From Antennarius striatus (Eukaryota; Chordata; Actinopteri; Lophiiformes; Antennariidae): a DNA stretch of 64,000 bases. A program made the position numbers and the translations under genes. The DNA is taken from contig NC_090792.1 of NCBI RefSeq assembly GCF_040054535.1, positions 8,952,491-9,016,490 of the forward strand, written 5' to 3'. Shown piece by piece: positions 18,676 through 29,500 of this stretch. The notes below the pieces were generated by a model. The model was given only the letters and a program-made list of their open reading frames with translations, ran no database searches and was not told the DNA's origin. Within the stretch, counting starts at the first letter, position 1. Every line of letters begins with the position of its first letter.

Positions 18676-19123
18676 CAGACTTAGTCTTCAAAGGCATTGC
18701 AATCAAGATCGAACTCACAGGCAGCACTGTTTGTAAGAACAATACACTAAACAAGGATGGTCTGAGTTTAATAAGGAATGAATGTGAGCAGAAGACAAGT
18801 GTTTAGTCTGCACAGAGTGAACACAACATACAATCCAATAACCTTTTAAATTCTATTGTAAAATGTATGTTTATAAAAATTTTGCAGTTACATCTATTCA
18901 ACCATTTTCTGAATCCATCTAAACTAAAATATTGTTTTTAGTTCAAAGGATTTTTAAAATCTTTACCTCTTTGTTTTGTTTTGGGGGTTTTTTTTTACCA
19001 GAAAGTGAATCTACAGAACAAAATATATTTACACCTGGATGAGGGAAAACAATGTGTAACAGTACAGAATTATACAAGCATTTGTCAACTCAGATAAATA
19101 TTAATAAAGTTTTCTTAGATGCA

Positions 19124-22100
19124 TCAGTTTGAAGCACTGTCTCCACCCGTCTGACCCCGGGGCTCCTGAGCCATCTTTTTAAAGTAGAGCTCAGCACGCA
19201 GTTCTTCAAGGCAGAACTCAGTGGCGACACCCAGCAGCAGCTCTTGACAGTACATGCTCTCCTTCTGGCCTCCTGATTCTGCTTCCTTCTGTTGCTGATG
19301 GTGCTCCTGCAATCTCTTCAAAGGGGTTTCCTCCTTCTGAGGTCTACGTGATGATAAAACCGTGTTCACTGCCGGGATGATCTTTACCGGAGTCCTACAG
19401 AACGGAACGCAACAAAATAATGCATTTCACAAAAATTATATTAACTGCAAACACATATACCAGGCATCACCAAATGGCTGACCGGATCTGGACCGAGTGA
19501 TGGTTTTGTCCGGACCCGTGACCACTCCGTGATGAATTCACGAGAGTGGATGTTCTTGGAGCATTTTTTCTGATGGTCGCGGCTGTAGACTGCGGCCGCT
19601 GCTATTCGAGTTAACACGGTAATAGCTCCACACAGTTCTGCCAATCAGATAGCCTGCGCTGTCAGTGGCAGCGAGCTGTCTCACCTCCAGGTGCACTACC
19701 ACTGTGAGTTTACCTTTACAGCAGAGCACTGACGAAGAGAGACAGTGAGGACAGCGTCAGGAAAACCGCTGGTTAACAATGAGTGAACTGAGAAATTTAT
19801 GACTATTGTGCCTCATGTGGCATTTATTAAAAATGATAATGTGAAGTGCCACTACGAAACAAAGTACAGAGCTTTTTACACAAGTTATCCCCTGAAGTCT
19901 CAGCTGAGGGCCCAGTATGAGATCTACCCTACCCATTACGCATATGTTTACAATCCAGTAACGTGCAAACAAATGTTCACTAAAAGGTATCAAGAATTTT
20001 GGGTCAACATAAAAAAACCTTTTATTGATGGGATAGTTGTGAAGAGGTGCTTATATGCAGTTGTTGAGACATTATTTTAGGGAAACCAGAAAGATGAGAT
20101 GTGTGAAAAACTCAAAACAAATCCCGATGTCAGCTTCAACAGCAACCAGAAAATCAGAAGTATTAATGGCTAATGTCCTGGCACAGCTTGATGCAGCTAT
20201 TCAGAGTTCACCATATATATCTTTGGCCATTTATGAGTCTACAGATGTTACTGATAATGCCTACCTTTTGGTGTGTGTCAGGTTCCTTCACAAATATTTG
20301 TGAAGGAGGTGACACAGACATTCAGGTGGGTACATGCAGGATCTCTACGCAATTTTGGGGCAACTGACCCTGTGACTTTCTGGCCACAGACTGTGTGTGA
20401 GTGTGTTCTCTGGTCTAACCAAAATGACACCGCACACCTTGACAACGTTTGGATCGACCTACAGCTGTGAGTCAGCTTTTTCAACATTAATGAACATTAT
20501 CAAAAACAAGTAGCGTTCTAGGCTCATCAATGAACACCTACTTGTCTGCTTGAGAATGGCACTGAGTCCATTCCAACCAAGATTTAATTTAGAAGCAGGC
20601 CAGTCACATCCCCATTTCTCTCATTAAGAACGGTCTGTTTGCATTTTTTCCTGAAAGAGCCATTTTTTATTTATGGCTTTCTGAATATATGAATGTTTTT
20701 TTAGTTGAAGTGTAGGTCTTCCGTTCTTTAAACTGGGACGTCTTTAATCTATGAGAAAACAGGGTTAATTGACTCGCTTTGCAATATTTTTTTTTTAAAT
20801 TCTGAGGTCTGTGTTTTTCAATCTCACATAAAGGCTTTAAATTCATTTGCCTGGATCTACTTTTATTTATGGTAAAAGAACTAGCTGTGCAGTCAAACAT
20901 ATCCTGCATTGAAAATTAACAATAAATATTGTTGAAACCAAGAAAATGTGAACATAGGGGCCGGCAATAAGACCCAAACTGGACTTGGGTTTGGACCTTT
21001 TACTAAGAGGAAATTTTAATAACTGGACCTCTGTGAGTTTTTATCGAATACCCCTGACATATACATTATATTTGATATATGATTAACCTATTAAACATGT
21101 CTGCTACTAAAATCCAAAAGAAATTAATTAAACCAGATGTAAAATTAAATATTTTAGTTACTCACACTGTTGGAGGCTCGTTTGATTCCTCAACAAATGG
21201 TTGAAAGGTGGGTTTGGATGGTGGTGGGGCCATAACTGTACGTCCAAGTCTGGTCCTCTGGGGCATCTATACCACATTCAAGAGATCACTGGGTTAAATT
21301 TCACTACCACTTTTAAATAAACTAACATGAATAATGCTTCTCATACCTTGACATCACACCATTTTTCAATCTTCCTCTCATTCTCTTTTGGCCTGGCGGT
21401 GGGAGGAGCTGCCCATGATTCCAATTTAGGCTCTGAACCATCAGTACTGTGATTCTTGCTCTCATCAAAGACCACAAACTGTCCATTTGAAGTAGTATTG
21501 CCAAATGCTGGGATATCATTGGACTCCCGGCTTCCAAAAGGCTCTACTCACAGAACATCAAGACTTAACGACTTTTTAAAAGGTTGCGAAAATTTTATTT
21601 GCAGACTTTTACACTCACTTCTGATTGCAGACCCAGTTCTGACGATGGGGACAATGGGCTTTTTTTTCCCTCTGCATTTGAGCTCAGCTAGAGAAAGTCT
21701 CTCTAGTTGGTTGGGCTCATCATCATCATTATTGTGCTCCTTCGTATTCACAATTGCCTGTCGGGACACACGTGCCTGCATAGCCCTACAAATTACAATA
21801 CACAGAAAAAGAAATCCTGATTGTACCAATATCATGAAGCTACAAACAACATTTCAAATTTGACTGGAATAAACCATACTTGTGAAACTGTAGGAGCTTA
21901 TCGGATGGCTCAGCATGCCTCCTGAAGCCGTCCTGGTACACCTGGTCTGCTTTGCGACTGTTGCCGTGATTCTCATATTCCTCCGACCAAGCAATGTAGA
22001 AAGATGTCTGTATCAATCCGATTCCCTGTGCTTCCATATACTGGTAAATTTCCAAAGGCTCTGGGCAGTTTTTTGCCTAATCACACACACAATTTCAAAG

Positions 22101-22723
22101 GTTATGTCATGTCATCATAGCAGCAATAAAAACAGAAGTTAAAATATTACACGTACAAACTTGATCCAGAAGTCAACATAGCGAGGGTCATTGTGATATT
22201 TCTTTTCTTGAGTAAATTTAGTAACAACTTGTTCCAACAATCTGGCGAGGTTACTCTCCTTTCCTCCTTGAGGGAAAGTTTGCTCTGTCCACTTAATATA
22301 CCTGTAAAAGACTCACCCATGTCAGGATTCCAAACAAAACCTGCAAGAATTCAGAACATTACATGAATATAAGTAAGTGTTGACATGTTGTATTTGGCTT
22401 ACCGATCCCAAACATCAAGTGGATCATCTCCGTCATACATCCGCAACTCGGATTCAAAAACCCTGGAGACACAGAAAGCCAGAAAAGTTCAATTATTAGG
22501 TGAAACTGCTAGAAAAGGATATTAAGGTTGGAGAAAACCCACTCTAGACAACCCAGGTGTATTGTTTTAAAGGTAATGCATACTGTCTCTGCTGGTTGAT
22601 GGCTGTGTTGTCTCCATCCTGCTGTTGAAGTGCCTGATGTAAGGCTGATATGTCTCTTCCCCTTCGCAAAGGCTGGATGTTTTCTTTGCTTAGCTCCCAT
22701 TCTACATCTCCTCCTTCAGCCAT
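19124..22723 (-). CDS. bub1b: BUBR1/Mad3-type spindle checkpoint protein lacking the kinase region
   Basis: Component of the mitotic checkpoint complex that inhibits APC/C-CDC20 until kinetochores attach. Minus-strand coding exons are 22584-22723, 22403-22462, 22157-22301, 21880-22076, 21619-21785, 21347-21543, 21166-21266 and 19124-19394. All are GT-AG and in frame, giving 425 residues. The N-terminus MAEGGDVEWELSKENIQPL has KEN box 1 at 13-15. The TPR/Mad3 domain spans roughly 47-200 ([20 protein letters not shown]). An ABBA-type motif FVVFDE is at 259-264, KEN box 2 (RPKENE) at 289-291, and a GLEBS BUB3-binding motif around 383-409 (EELRAE). The stop codon comes only 16 residues after GLEBS. 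The human protein continues for more than 600 residues with a PP2A-binding region and a pseudokinase; no such exons are recognisable in the 13 kb downstream. The ATG exon appears to start at 22740 after an acceptor (TTGGTAG), implying an upstream non-coding exon near 23494-23600. Intron 7 is almost filled by a hAT element. Confidence 0.92.
19461..21056 (+). mobile_element. hAT-superfamily transposon with degenerate transposase, in bub1b intron 7
   Basis: The element is flanked by an identical 8-bp duplication ACATATAC (19453-19460 and 21057-21064), as expected for hAT. The ends both begin CAGG when read inward (CAGGCATCACC and CAGGGGTATTC). Inside, on the plus strand, broken frames between about 19799 and 20630 resemble hAT transposases of the ZBED/SCAND3/GTF2IRD2-like group. 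There is an N-terminal block (VKCHYETKYRAFYTSYPLKS), a middle block (PMSASTATRKSEVLMANVLA) and a C-terminal dimerisation block (TYSCESAFSTL, INEHLLVCLRMAL) separated by stops, frameshifts and a large internal deletion. It is non-functional. Confidence 0.85.
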
Positions 22724-22740
22724 TATGGAAATCAAAACTT

Positions 22741-23850
22741 CTACCAAAAGTAATTGAAAACACACACAAACACAGGAATTTAGCCACCACTGTCCATAAC
22801 TTCTCAGGATTCGTGCATCTTGTTTGAACTGTATTTTGCATTTTTGCACTGCTCCTCTTGTCTTGTATGTATTGTTTTACGAGTCTTACTTTATTTAAAT
22901 ATACAGTACCTCTTTCTTTTAATTCACCTCAACTCTCCTAAATTATCCTGTTCTACTGAAATACAGATGGAAAATTTTTTAGACTTTTTCGTCTAATAAA
23001 TATATTATAAATATGGAGTTTACAGTAGTACTATAGTACTTATATTTAGTACACTGGGCTGAACTTGTTGTTTTGGTCTTATTACCAAGCAAAAGTCACA
23101 ATCATGTGAATCACGTCATACGAGGGAAATATAAGTGACGTCATTTCTGAGTAAGGAGATGGAACTTTAATAACGAAACGGTTGTACCCGTTGTGTTTGT
23201 TTAAGGGTGCATTAGGTTTGTTTGCAAACACAAACATGCACCGTCACAGTATACTCGTGATATTTACAGAATGTTTATAAAGTTAGTTGTTGATAAAAGG
23301 TCGCACGTATTTCGTGCAGGACATTATTTTTCAGTCACCACGAGTTGAAACGCTTTCCTGATTCCCGAAAGAAGCCATTTTTTTGACAACCGCATCATTT
23401 TACATCTGTTGTTGACCGCAGAGCTAACACTAGCTAGCTAACATGAGCTATGGCTCAGTAGTTTAGTCCTTGATGCAAGTTGGTGGAATTTACCTGTTTT
23501 ACAGGGAAATAGAAAAATATCTGTTTTTCCTACCACTTTCAAGCCTCCTTTCAGTTTATTTCCTCCGGATAATTTCCGTTGCAGGGTTGTAAGAATGGTG
23601 GTCAGCGATCACTTCTGAGATTTGAACAAGGCCCGCGAGAGCATTTAGACAAAGCTGATTGGAGGAAATCACAAGACAGGAAAATCGTCACATTACGACT
23701 TCCGGTGAATTTCCTGTTTAGATAGTAGCAACATTGAGACGTAAAGAATTGGTTGCTAGCTCCGAAATGTTCTCCGTTGTTCTTTTTCATATTTAACCAG
23801 TAGAGTAAAATCAACCCATCAAATTGCCTGAGTGACACGTACGTAGTGAC
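22741..23850. promoter_or_regulatory. Bidirectional bub1b/zfyve19 promoter region
   Basis: Head-to-head interval between the bub1b first coding exon (minus) and the zfyve19 start codon (plus). Motifs seen are a full CRE TGACGTCA (23136-23143), a CHR-like TTTGAA (23621-23626), CCAAT boxes on the minus strand at 23655-23662 (CCAATCAG) and 23748-23752, and an ETS site ACTTCCGG (23698-23705). On the bub1b strand a CCAAT box lies about 30 bases upstream of the CHR-like element, a layout known from G2/M genes. A donor (AACAG/gtaaat, exon end 23494) suggests a bub1b non-coding exon. Transcription starts are not mapped. Confidence 0.6.
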
Positions 23851-26800
23851 ATGGACAACCGTTGTTATAGTTGTGCATCAAAGTTCAGTCTCTTCAAGAA
23901 GGAGGTAAGACCTTAATGGCTAAAATCAATCACACAGTTCGCGTTAAAACAGGTACCGTCATGATGGAAGTCTACGACAAAGACGCGATGTATACTTTGC
24001 TTTATTTCCATAGCTGAGTTGTAAGAACTGCGGCCACTCCTTGTGTTCCAGTTGTTTGACTTTCAGCGCTGTGGTGCCTCGCTGTGGCAATACCCAGCAG
24101 AAAGTCTGCAAACGATGCCACGGTACTCTAACAAGGTAATAGTCCGTTCATGCAGTTAAATACAATGACATCATTCATTGTGATTGTTAGAAAGCTCAAA
24201 TATTTTTAAAATTAATTTTCAGTGGTGACTCCACAAACGGTTCTGGAAAATGGTCCCCCCCTGAAAACTATAAGAAGTCAGTATATGACGGATTTGAATG
24301 CATAACACAGAGTAGTTTGACAATATCTAAAGCTCATGTTTCTTCTCCAGGCGGGTTGCAGCGTTTGAGGCCAGACAGTCGGGCCAGTCAGCAAAGCCAC
24401 TTCCACATGCAAGCAAAAGAAACGGCAAATCAAATCACATACCAACCAAAGGACTGAGTAAAGAAGATCAGGCTCTTGCTGAACGACTTCAAAAGCTAAA
24501 GGAGGACACAGAACAAAGTAATAAAATGGGATTTGTAACCGTTTCCTTTTTGGTGTGCTCTGGCAAATACAGTTATGATGCAATGCATTATTTCTTGACA
24601 GAAGCCATTGTAAGCTTGTTACCATTTCTTCAGAGCCCATCCTATCTGACAAAGAGCTTGAGTCACGCCTTGCTGCCCTGAGAGGTCCCAGCCAGCCAGT
24701 GCCCTCTTTAGGGGAGATGGAGGACCGCCTGGCAGCGCTACAGGGTCGGCCTCCACCATCTCAGGCTCCTCCAGCTGTGAGCATCTTTTACTACTTTTTG
24801 TGTGGATCCTGGGCATTATAGTATGTCTCATCATTTGTCTCATCTATCTAGAGGAGTGGTTCTTAACCTTGTTGGAGGTACCGAATCCTGCCGGTTTCAG
24901 ATGCTCACTCACCAAACCCTTCTTTAATAAAAAAAAATAGTAAATTTTTTTTTTTTTTAATTTAAGGCATAAGTATATGTTTTACTGGTGTATTTAATGA
25001 ATTGCGCATTAAAGTCACCTTTTTCAAAGAACACAACCAAGACAGTGCATGACCTCACATGAAATGACCTACCAAATCAGTGTGACTTCTGCTGTTGTTA
25101 TTGAGAGACCAGTTCAGATATGAGTGGCTTCACCTTGGCAAGTGCTACTCTTATGTCATTTTCACAGCAGTCTGTTTCTGTTGTTTTCCATGCAGCTTGA
25201 GGAAGTGTTACTTTGTTTTTGCCAGTGTGAGACTATTATTGCTCAATTTGACATTGCTGACTCCCATCACGTTCTGTTACAGTACATGTAAATCCATGTT
25301 AATAATAATTATAAGAATGGATTAGATTTATATAGCGCTTTTCTGGACACTCAAAGATGCTTTACATTGGATCCATTATTCATTCACTCCTCATTCATAC
25401 TTGGTGATGGTAGACTACCTGTGTAGCCACAGCTGCCCTGAGACAGATTGACGGAGGCGTGGCTGCCAATCTGCGCCTACGGCCACCGGAACAATCACAC
25501 ACATTCACACACCAGTGAGTGAGGTAAGGAGGGTAAATTGTCTTGCCCAAGGACACAACGACAAATGACTCGGCGGGAGCGGGAATCGAACCGTCGAACT
25601 TGAATCATTGATCCGCGATACCACTGAGCCATGGCTGCCCGTTGTACATATTTGTCCGACCACTTTCTTTTTTTACTCAACTTAGTTACTATTTATTAAA
25701 TTAAGAAAGCAATCAGATGACGTACCATCATGACAGGCATAAATCGACTACTGAGTGCTCAAAATCCCATGTAGCACAGGTAGGCTAATCGACGTAGCGT
25801 GATCACCTACAGCCAGTGATGAATAAGGGGGGCGTGTCATCATGAATTGACATGATGTGTCAAACGTACAGAGTGATTCGTGTACCTTCTGCAAAAACAC
25901 CTGACACATCGTGTCGGGTGTTTTGTCTTGACCTCCATCTCCACCGAACCCCTGAGAGTGACTCACTGAACCCCTAGGGTTCGATCGAACCCAGGTTAAG
26001 AACCACTGATCTAGATTGTCTGCATATTAGATAGATGACTACAAATTCTTACCAGAAAATTCTTGTGTGCTCATCTGTGCAGGTGCACCAGTCTCCAGAT
26101 ACTAGGTCTCAGACTGAACAGGCCAATGATCTAATTACCCAGATGACAGAAGAAGTAGCCATTGACCATGAGCAAGTAAATCCTGAATGCAGTAAGATGT
26201 TTTTCATCCCATTGATTTCTTTTACATTCAATTAATGATGTGTTAAAAGTCTTATGTTATAATGATATGTTATGACCCTGAAGGTGTAGAAGGCCGTATG
26301 AACGATCTCAACAAAGGGGAAGGGTGGGCATTGGATGAGAATTTGGAGGAGAACCAGGTTGCTGTCAAACAGCTGGAGGCTGAGAAGGCTCGTCTGTTGG
26401 AGGAGGCTATGGAAGAGTTGAGGAAGGATCAGCATTCACAGAATCAGGTCCTCCACATGGCCAAGAGGCTAGCACAGCTAAAGGGGCAAGACCCAGACAA
26501 AGGTACATCACAAACAAATATCTGCCTGCATATCAAAAGTCTTCTTGTCCTTCGTTGCTCTCACATTAAATATAATACAACTGTACGTATAGTCTCCATG
26601 ATGGAAGTGTGAATGTCTCAAAGAAACTTGTCATTCTGAGATTCTTGTCACTTGTAGTTACAATGGCGGACTTTCAGCATGACAGTGATGAGGAGACTGA
26701 GGAAGAAGCTGTGATGAGAGTGTTAAAACAGGTCTGGGTTTAATGCTAAATAAAGTTCATGTTGATTTAGACTGCAGTACATGTTTGATTATAAAGTCAT

Positions 26801-27591
26801 TATTACTGAGTGCAGATCATGTTATGAACTCACCCCAACCAGCGTTGACAGCCACAAGAGTGTACTATCTTGCCCTGATAATCATTTTTGATTTTAATCG
26901 GAGTGTATGACAAACTCTTTTTGTGTTTTCTGTTTCAGGTTTCTGAAGAGGCTGCCCTGGATGAAGCCAGTGGCTACAACATACCCTTAGAACAGAGTGG
27001 ACCTAAGAATACAGAAAAGAAAAAGTCCAAAAAATTAGTACGTAAAAAAAGTGATTTTTTCTTTCTTTCAAAAATTTATTTGAATAGAGTAACATTTATA
27101 CCTTTGTTCTTGTGATGTATTTTAAGGCTCCAGCAATCAAAACTAAGATCTCACCAGCTGCTGTTGCACACCAGTCATCAGACAGTGATGAAGATGAGCT
27201 TCCATGGTGCTGCATCTGTAACCAAGACGCCACCCTTCGCTGTCACACCTGTGATGGAGACCTTTACTGCAACCGCTGCTTCAGGTAGGATAACATCCAC
27301 TCATCATTAGTGTAACAATATCCATGGTCTTTTACTCTTGGTAGAGCTTGCAAAGAAATTTTCAGTCTAAGCCCAAGAAAGATGGCTGTGATTTGGAATG
27401 CATACTGCGACCTAGATCAGATACGGGCAGGCTGCTGCCATACTGTTAAGCAGCATGAAGATAAATTATTTAGTGTGATGAATTATCAATCCGCTCTCCA
27501 TTTTTTCCCCAGGGAAGGCCATGACAAATATGACAGAATGGAGCATCGCACCACTAAGTACAGTGCACCAAAGAAGAAGAGGAAGAAGTGA
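23851..27591 (+). CDS. zfyve19: Abscission/NoCut checkpoint regulator ANCHR (FYVE-type zinc finger protein 19)
   Basis: Cytokinesis checkpoint protein known to retain VPS4 at the midbody ring when chromatin bridges are present. Exons are 23851-23904, 24014-24135, 24223-24276, 24351-24517, 24634-24776, 26083-26191, 26284-26502, 26658-26731, 26939-27037, 27127-27284 and 27513-27591, giving 425 residues. The N-terminal FYVE-like finger (residues 5-57) starts [14 protein letters not shown] and includes NCGHSLC and KVCKRCH. Two repeats of the type [22 protein letters not shown] follow, then a [24 protein letters not shown] segment, then a coiled coil rich in Glu and Ala. The C-terminal B-box-like finger contains [13 protein letters not shown] and [12 protein letters not shown] and ends in a basic KKKRKK tail. 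The exon 3 donor is GTCAGT, a weaker but valid GT site. The exon 7 acceptor could be 26284 or 26290; both keep the frame. Intron 5 holds a hAT insertion. Confidence 0.95.
24854..26008. mobile_element. Non-autonomous hAT element in zfyve19 intron 5
   Basis: Inverted ends GAGTGGTTCTTAACC (left, 24854-24868) and CAGTGGTTCTTAACC (right end read inward, 25994-26008). Flanking 8-bp duplications are ATCTAGAG (24846-24853) and ATCTAGAT (26009-26016), fitting the known hAT target pattern nTCTAGAn. No transposase remnant is recognisable inside; much of the interior is a SINE copy. Confidence 0.85.
25328..25641 (-). mobile_element. tRNA-derived SINE-type repeat nested in the hAT element, minus orientation
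   Basis: On the minus strand an A-box-like TGGCTCAGTGG (25621-25631) and a B-box-like GGTTCGATTCCC (25581-25592) head the element. The tail contains the AGCGCTTTTCTGGACACTCA block complement familiar from teleost genomes. The tRNA-like head is degenerate, so it is not called as a tRNA gene. Confidence 0.7.
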
Positions 27592-27669
27592 TAGTGAGAC
27601 TGTGCTGCAGGTGTCAGTCAGTCATCACTGTTAGACTTGCGTTCTAGATTTAAGTGACATAATATTGTT

Positions 27670-27675
27670 AATAAA
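27670..27675 (+). terminator. zfyve19 polyadenylation signal
   Basis: AATAAA, 79 bases after the zfyve19 stop codon, the first such signal downstream. Confidence 0.7.
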
Positions 27676-27699
27676 CAGCTGCAAAAGATTTAAACACTA

Positions 27700-29140
27700 C
27701 GTGTTTTCCAAAGCAAACAAGAGTTCATCATTTAAACAGAAACTTAACAGGGAGAGTAGTGTCTGCTTGCTGTAATTGTAAACAAATGATTTTAACAAAT
27801 GAAAAAAAAAAAAGGTTCCCGTTATTGCAAAGGTTAAAAGTGTAAATGAGCGTTGTTGTAAATAGAAATGATAAAAATAACAGCAAAATGTGAAAAACAG
27901 AGGATATTTTTTTGTAATGCATAAAAAAGACTGCTAGACAGTGTTGGTATTTTGGCTTATCTGTTGACAAAAAGGATTCAAATATCAAACTCAATAAGAA
28001 CTCTGAAGTCTTTTACCTCTTCTCCCTTGTCCTACTTCCAACAGGAAACAAAGGCTCATCTTAAATGCACTTTGGACTTGTCACAATGTAATTATTCATC
28101 TAATTTAATTCTTTTAGTGTTGACAACACAAACAAAATACAAAGACAGATGACACACAATCCCAGACTACTGTCAGCTCTGGACTGAAGAAGTGCAGAGG
28201 ATTCAGTATAAAAGGATTACTGTTGGCTTTGTTTTCTCTTGCCGAGCCCAGCAGTCACTCTTATAATCTAACTGTTGTCTGGTTGTAAGTTATGTCCTTT
28301 TTATTCTTGTGAGTAATTCCATTATAAAGGATGCAAAAGTGTTTGGCACCATGTCAACTCCATAGGATGAATTTGTTTGGTGTTATTTTTAACAGCAACT
28401 TAAGAGAAGCTGAACATTTTATTTATTACTTCACAAAAACATCACTGGCTTGTAGGCCTTCTAAACTGTGGACTGGTTCTGTGTCAGATAGGAGTGGAAA
28501 TGTGGATGAACCTGACAAATTACTATAATGGAGCCCTCAGTCAAAAGACCCTGTGTGTGCAACAGAGAGAAGGCCAGAGTGCAGTGTCAGTGTGCATTAC
28601 TGTCAAACTAAATGAGGAGAAACTGTAATTCCCCTTTTCCTCTGGGGACTCAATCAGGGTTTGCATTGGAGGCTGTTACTGTGTTTGCCTTTTCTGCCCA
28701 TGTTAGGCTCGCACCACAGACAGGAAATGGAAGAAGATAATGGCTGCATACCTAATGGATCTTCCTGCCACTTTGTTTACTCCTAGACCTGACATGTCAA
28801 CATCTCCTTTGTTTCCATCACTCCGTTGAAAAATTTACCCAAGAAATCAGAGGCTTGTCTTCTGGGAACAATGTGCTGACGGCCTTGCTACTGTAAATCT
28901 CTGTTGAGTACAACATTATCTTTCTTTGAAAACAAATACTGGTTTTAGAGTGGTAATGAAAGGTAATACAAGATAGTTTAATTGGTGCTTTGATTTAATG
29001 GGTTTAATGGAAACGTCAATATACAGTACGTACTGTATGTGTAGAATTCATAATACTTGATGCCATACTGCAGATTTGTTCATTTGTTGATGAGCACATG
29101 TAATGCTTTTTATAATTCAACAGCCTTGTCTTGAAAATGT
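27700..29140. other. Convergent intergenic gap between zfyve19 and the ppp1r14 gene
   Basis: AT-rich sequence between the zfyve19 poly(A) signal and the probable 3' end of the minus-strand ppp1r14 gene. I see no exon or clear repeat family here. Confidence 0.5.
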
Positions 29141-29145
29141 TTGAT

Positions 29146-29151
29146 TTTATT
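29146..29151 (-). terminator. Candidate polyadenylation signal of the ppp1r14 gene
   Basis: AATAAA on the minus strand, about 350 bases after the stop codon. Confidence 0.45.
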
Positions 29152-29500
29152 TCATCATACAACACTTATCAGAACAAAAATATTTATGTACATAAATAGG
29201 CAACCAAAAAGGTACTGTCTTACACAAAAATGTCTGTATGGGTACTAGTCAATAGATCTTTTACATGTGCATTGTTGGTGTGTTTATGCAAAACAAAATG
29301 TTACAGCAGTCCATAAATTGAAGTGAAATTAAAAAAAAAATCCATTTTAAACCTGACTGTTCTGGACTGATGATCCCAGGAGGAGGCAAAGAGCTGGACC
29401 AAAGTCCCTCAGACATGTTACCTCACATACAGGCATCCAGTTAACGCATGGGAAGATAAGACGCTCCGCTTTGTCTCAATTCTTTCTATATGACCTGTGA

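Noticed and set aside
19799..20303. Candidate host protein gene inside bub1b intron 7
   Set aside because: The peptides are hAT transposase pieces with frame breaks, inside an element bounded by target duplications.
25581..25641. Possible tRNA gene on the minus strand
   Set aside because: A- and B-box-like motifs are present, but the stems do not pair and the sequence continues into a repeat body; it is a SINE head.
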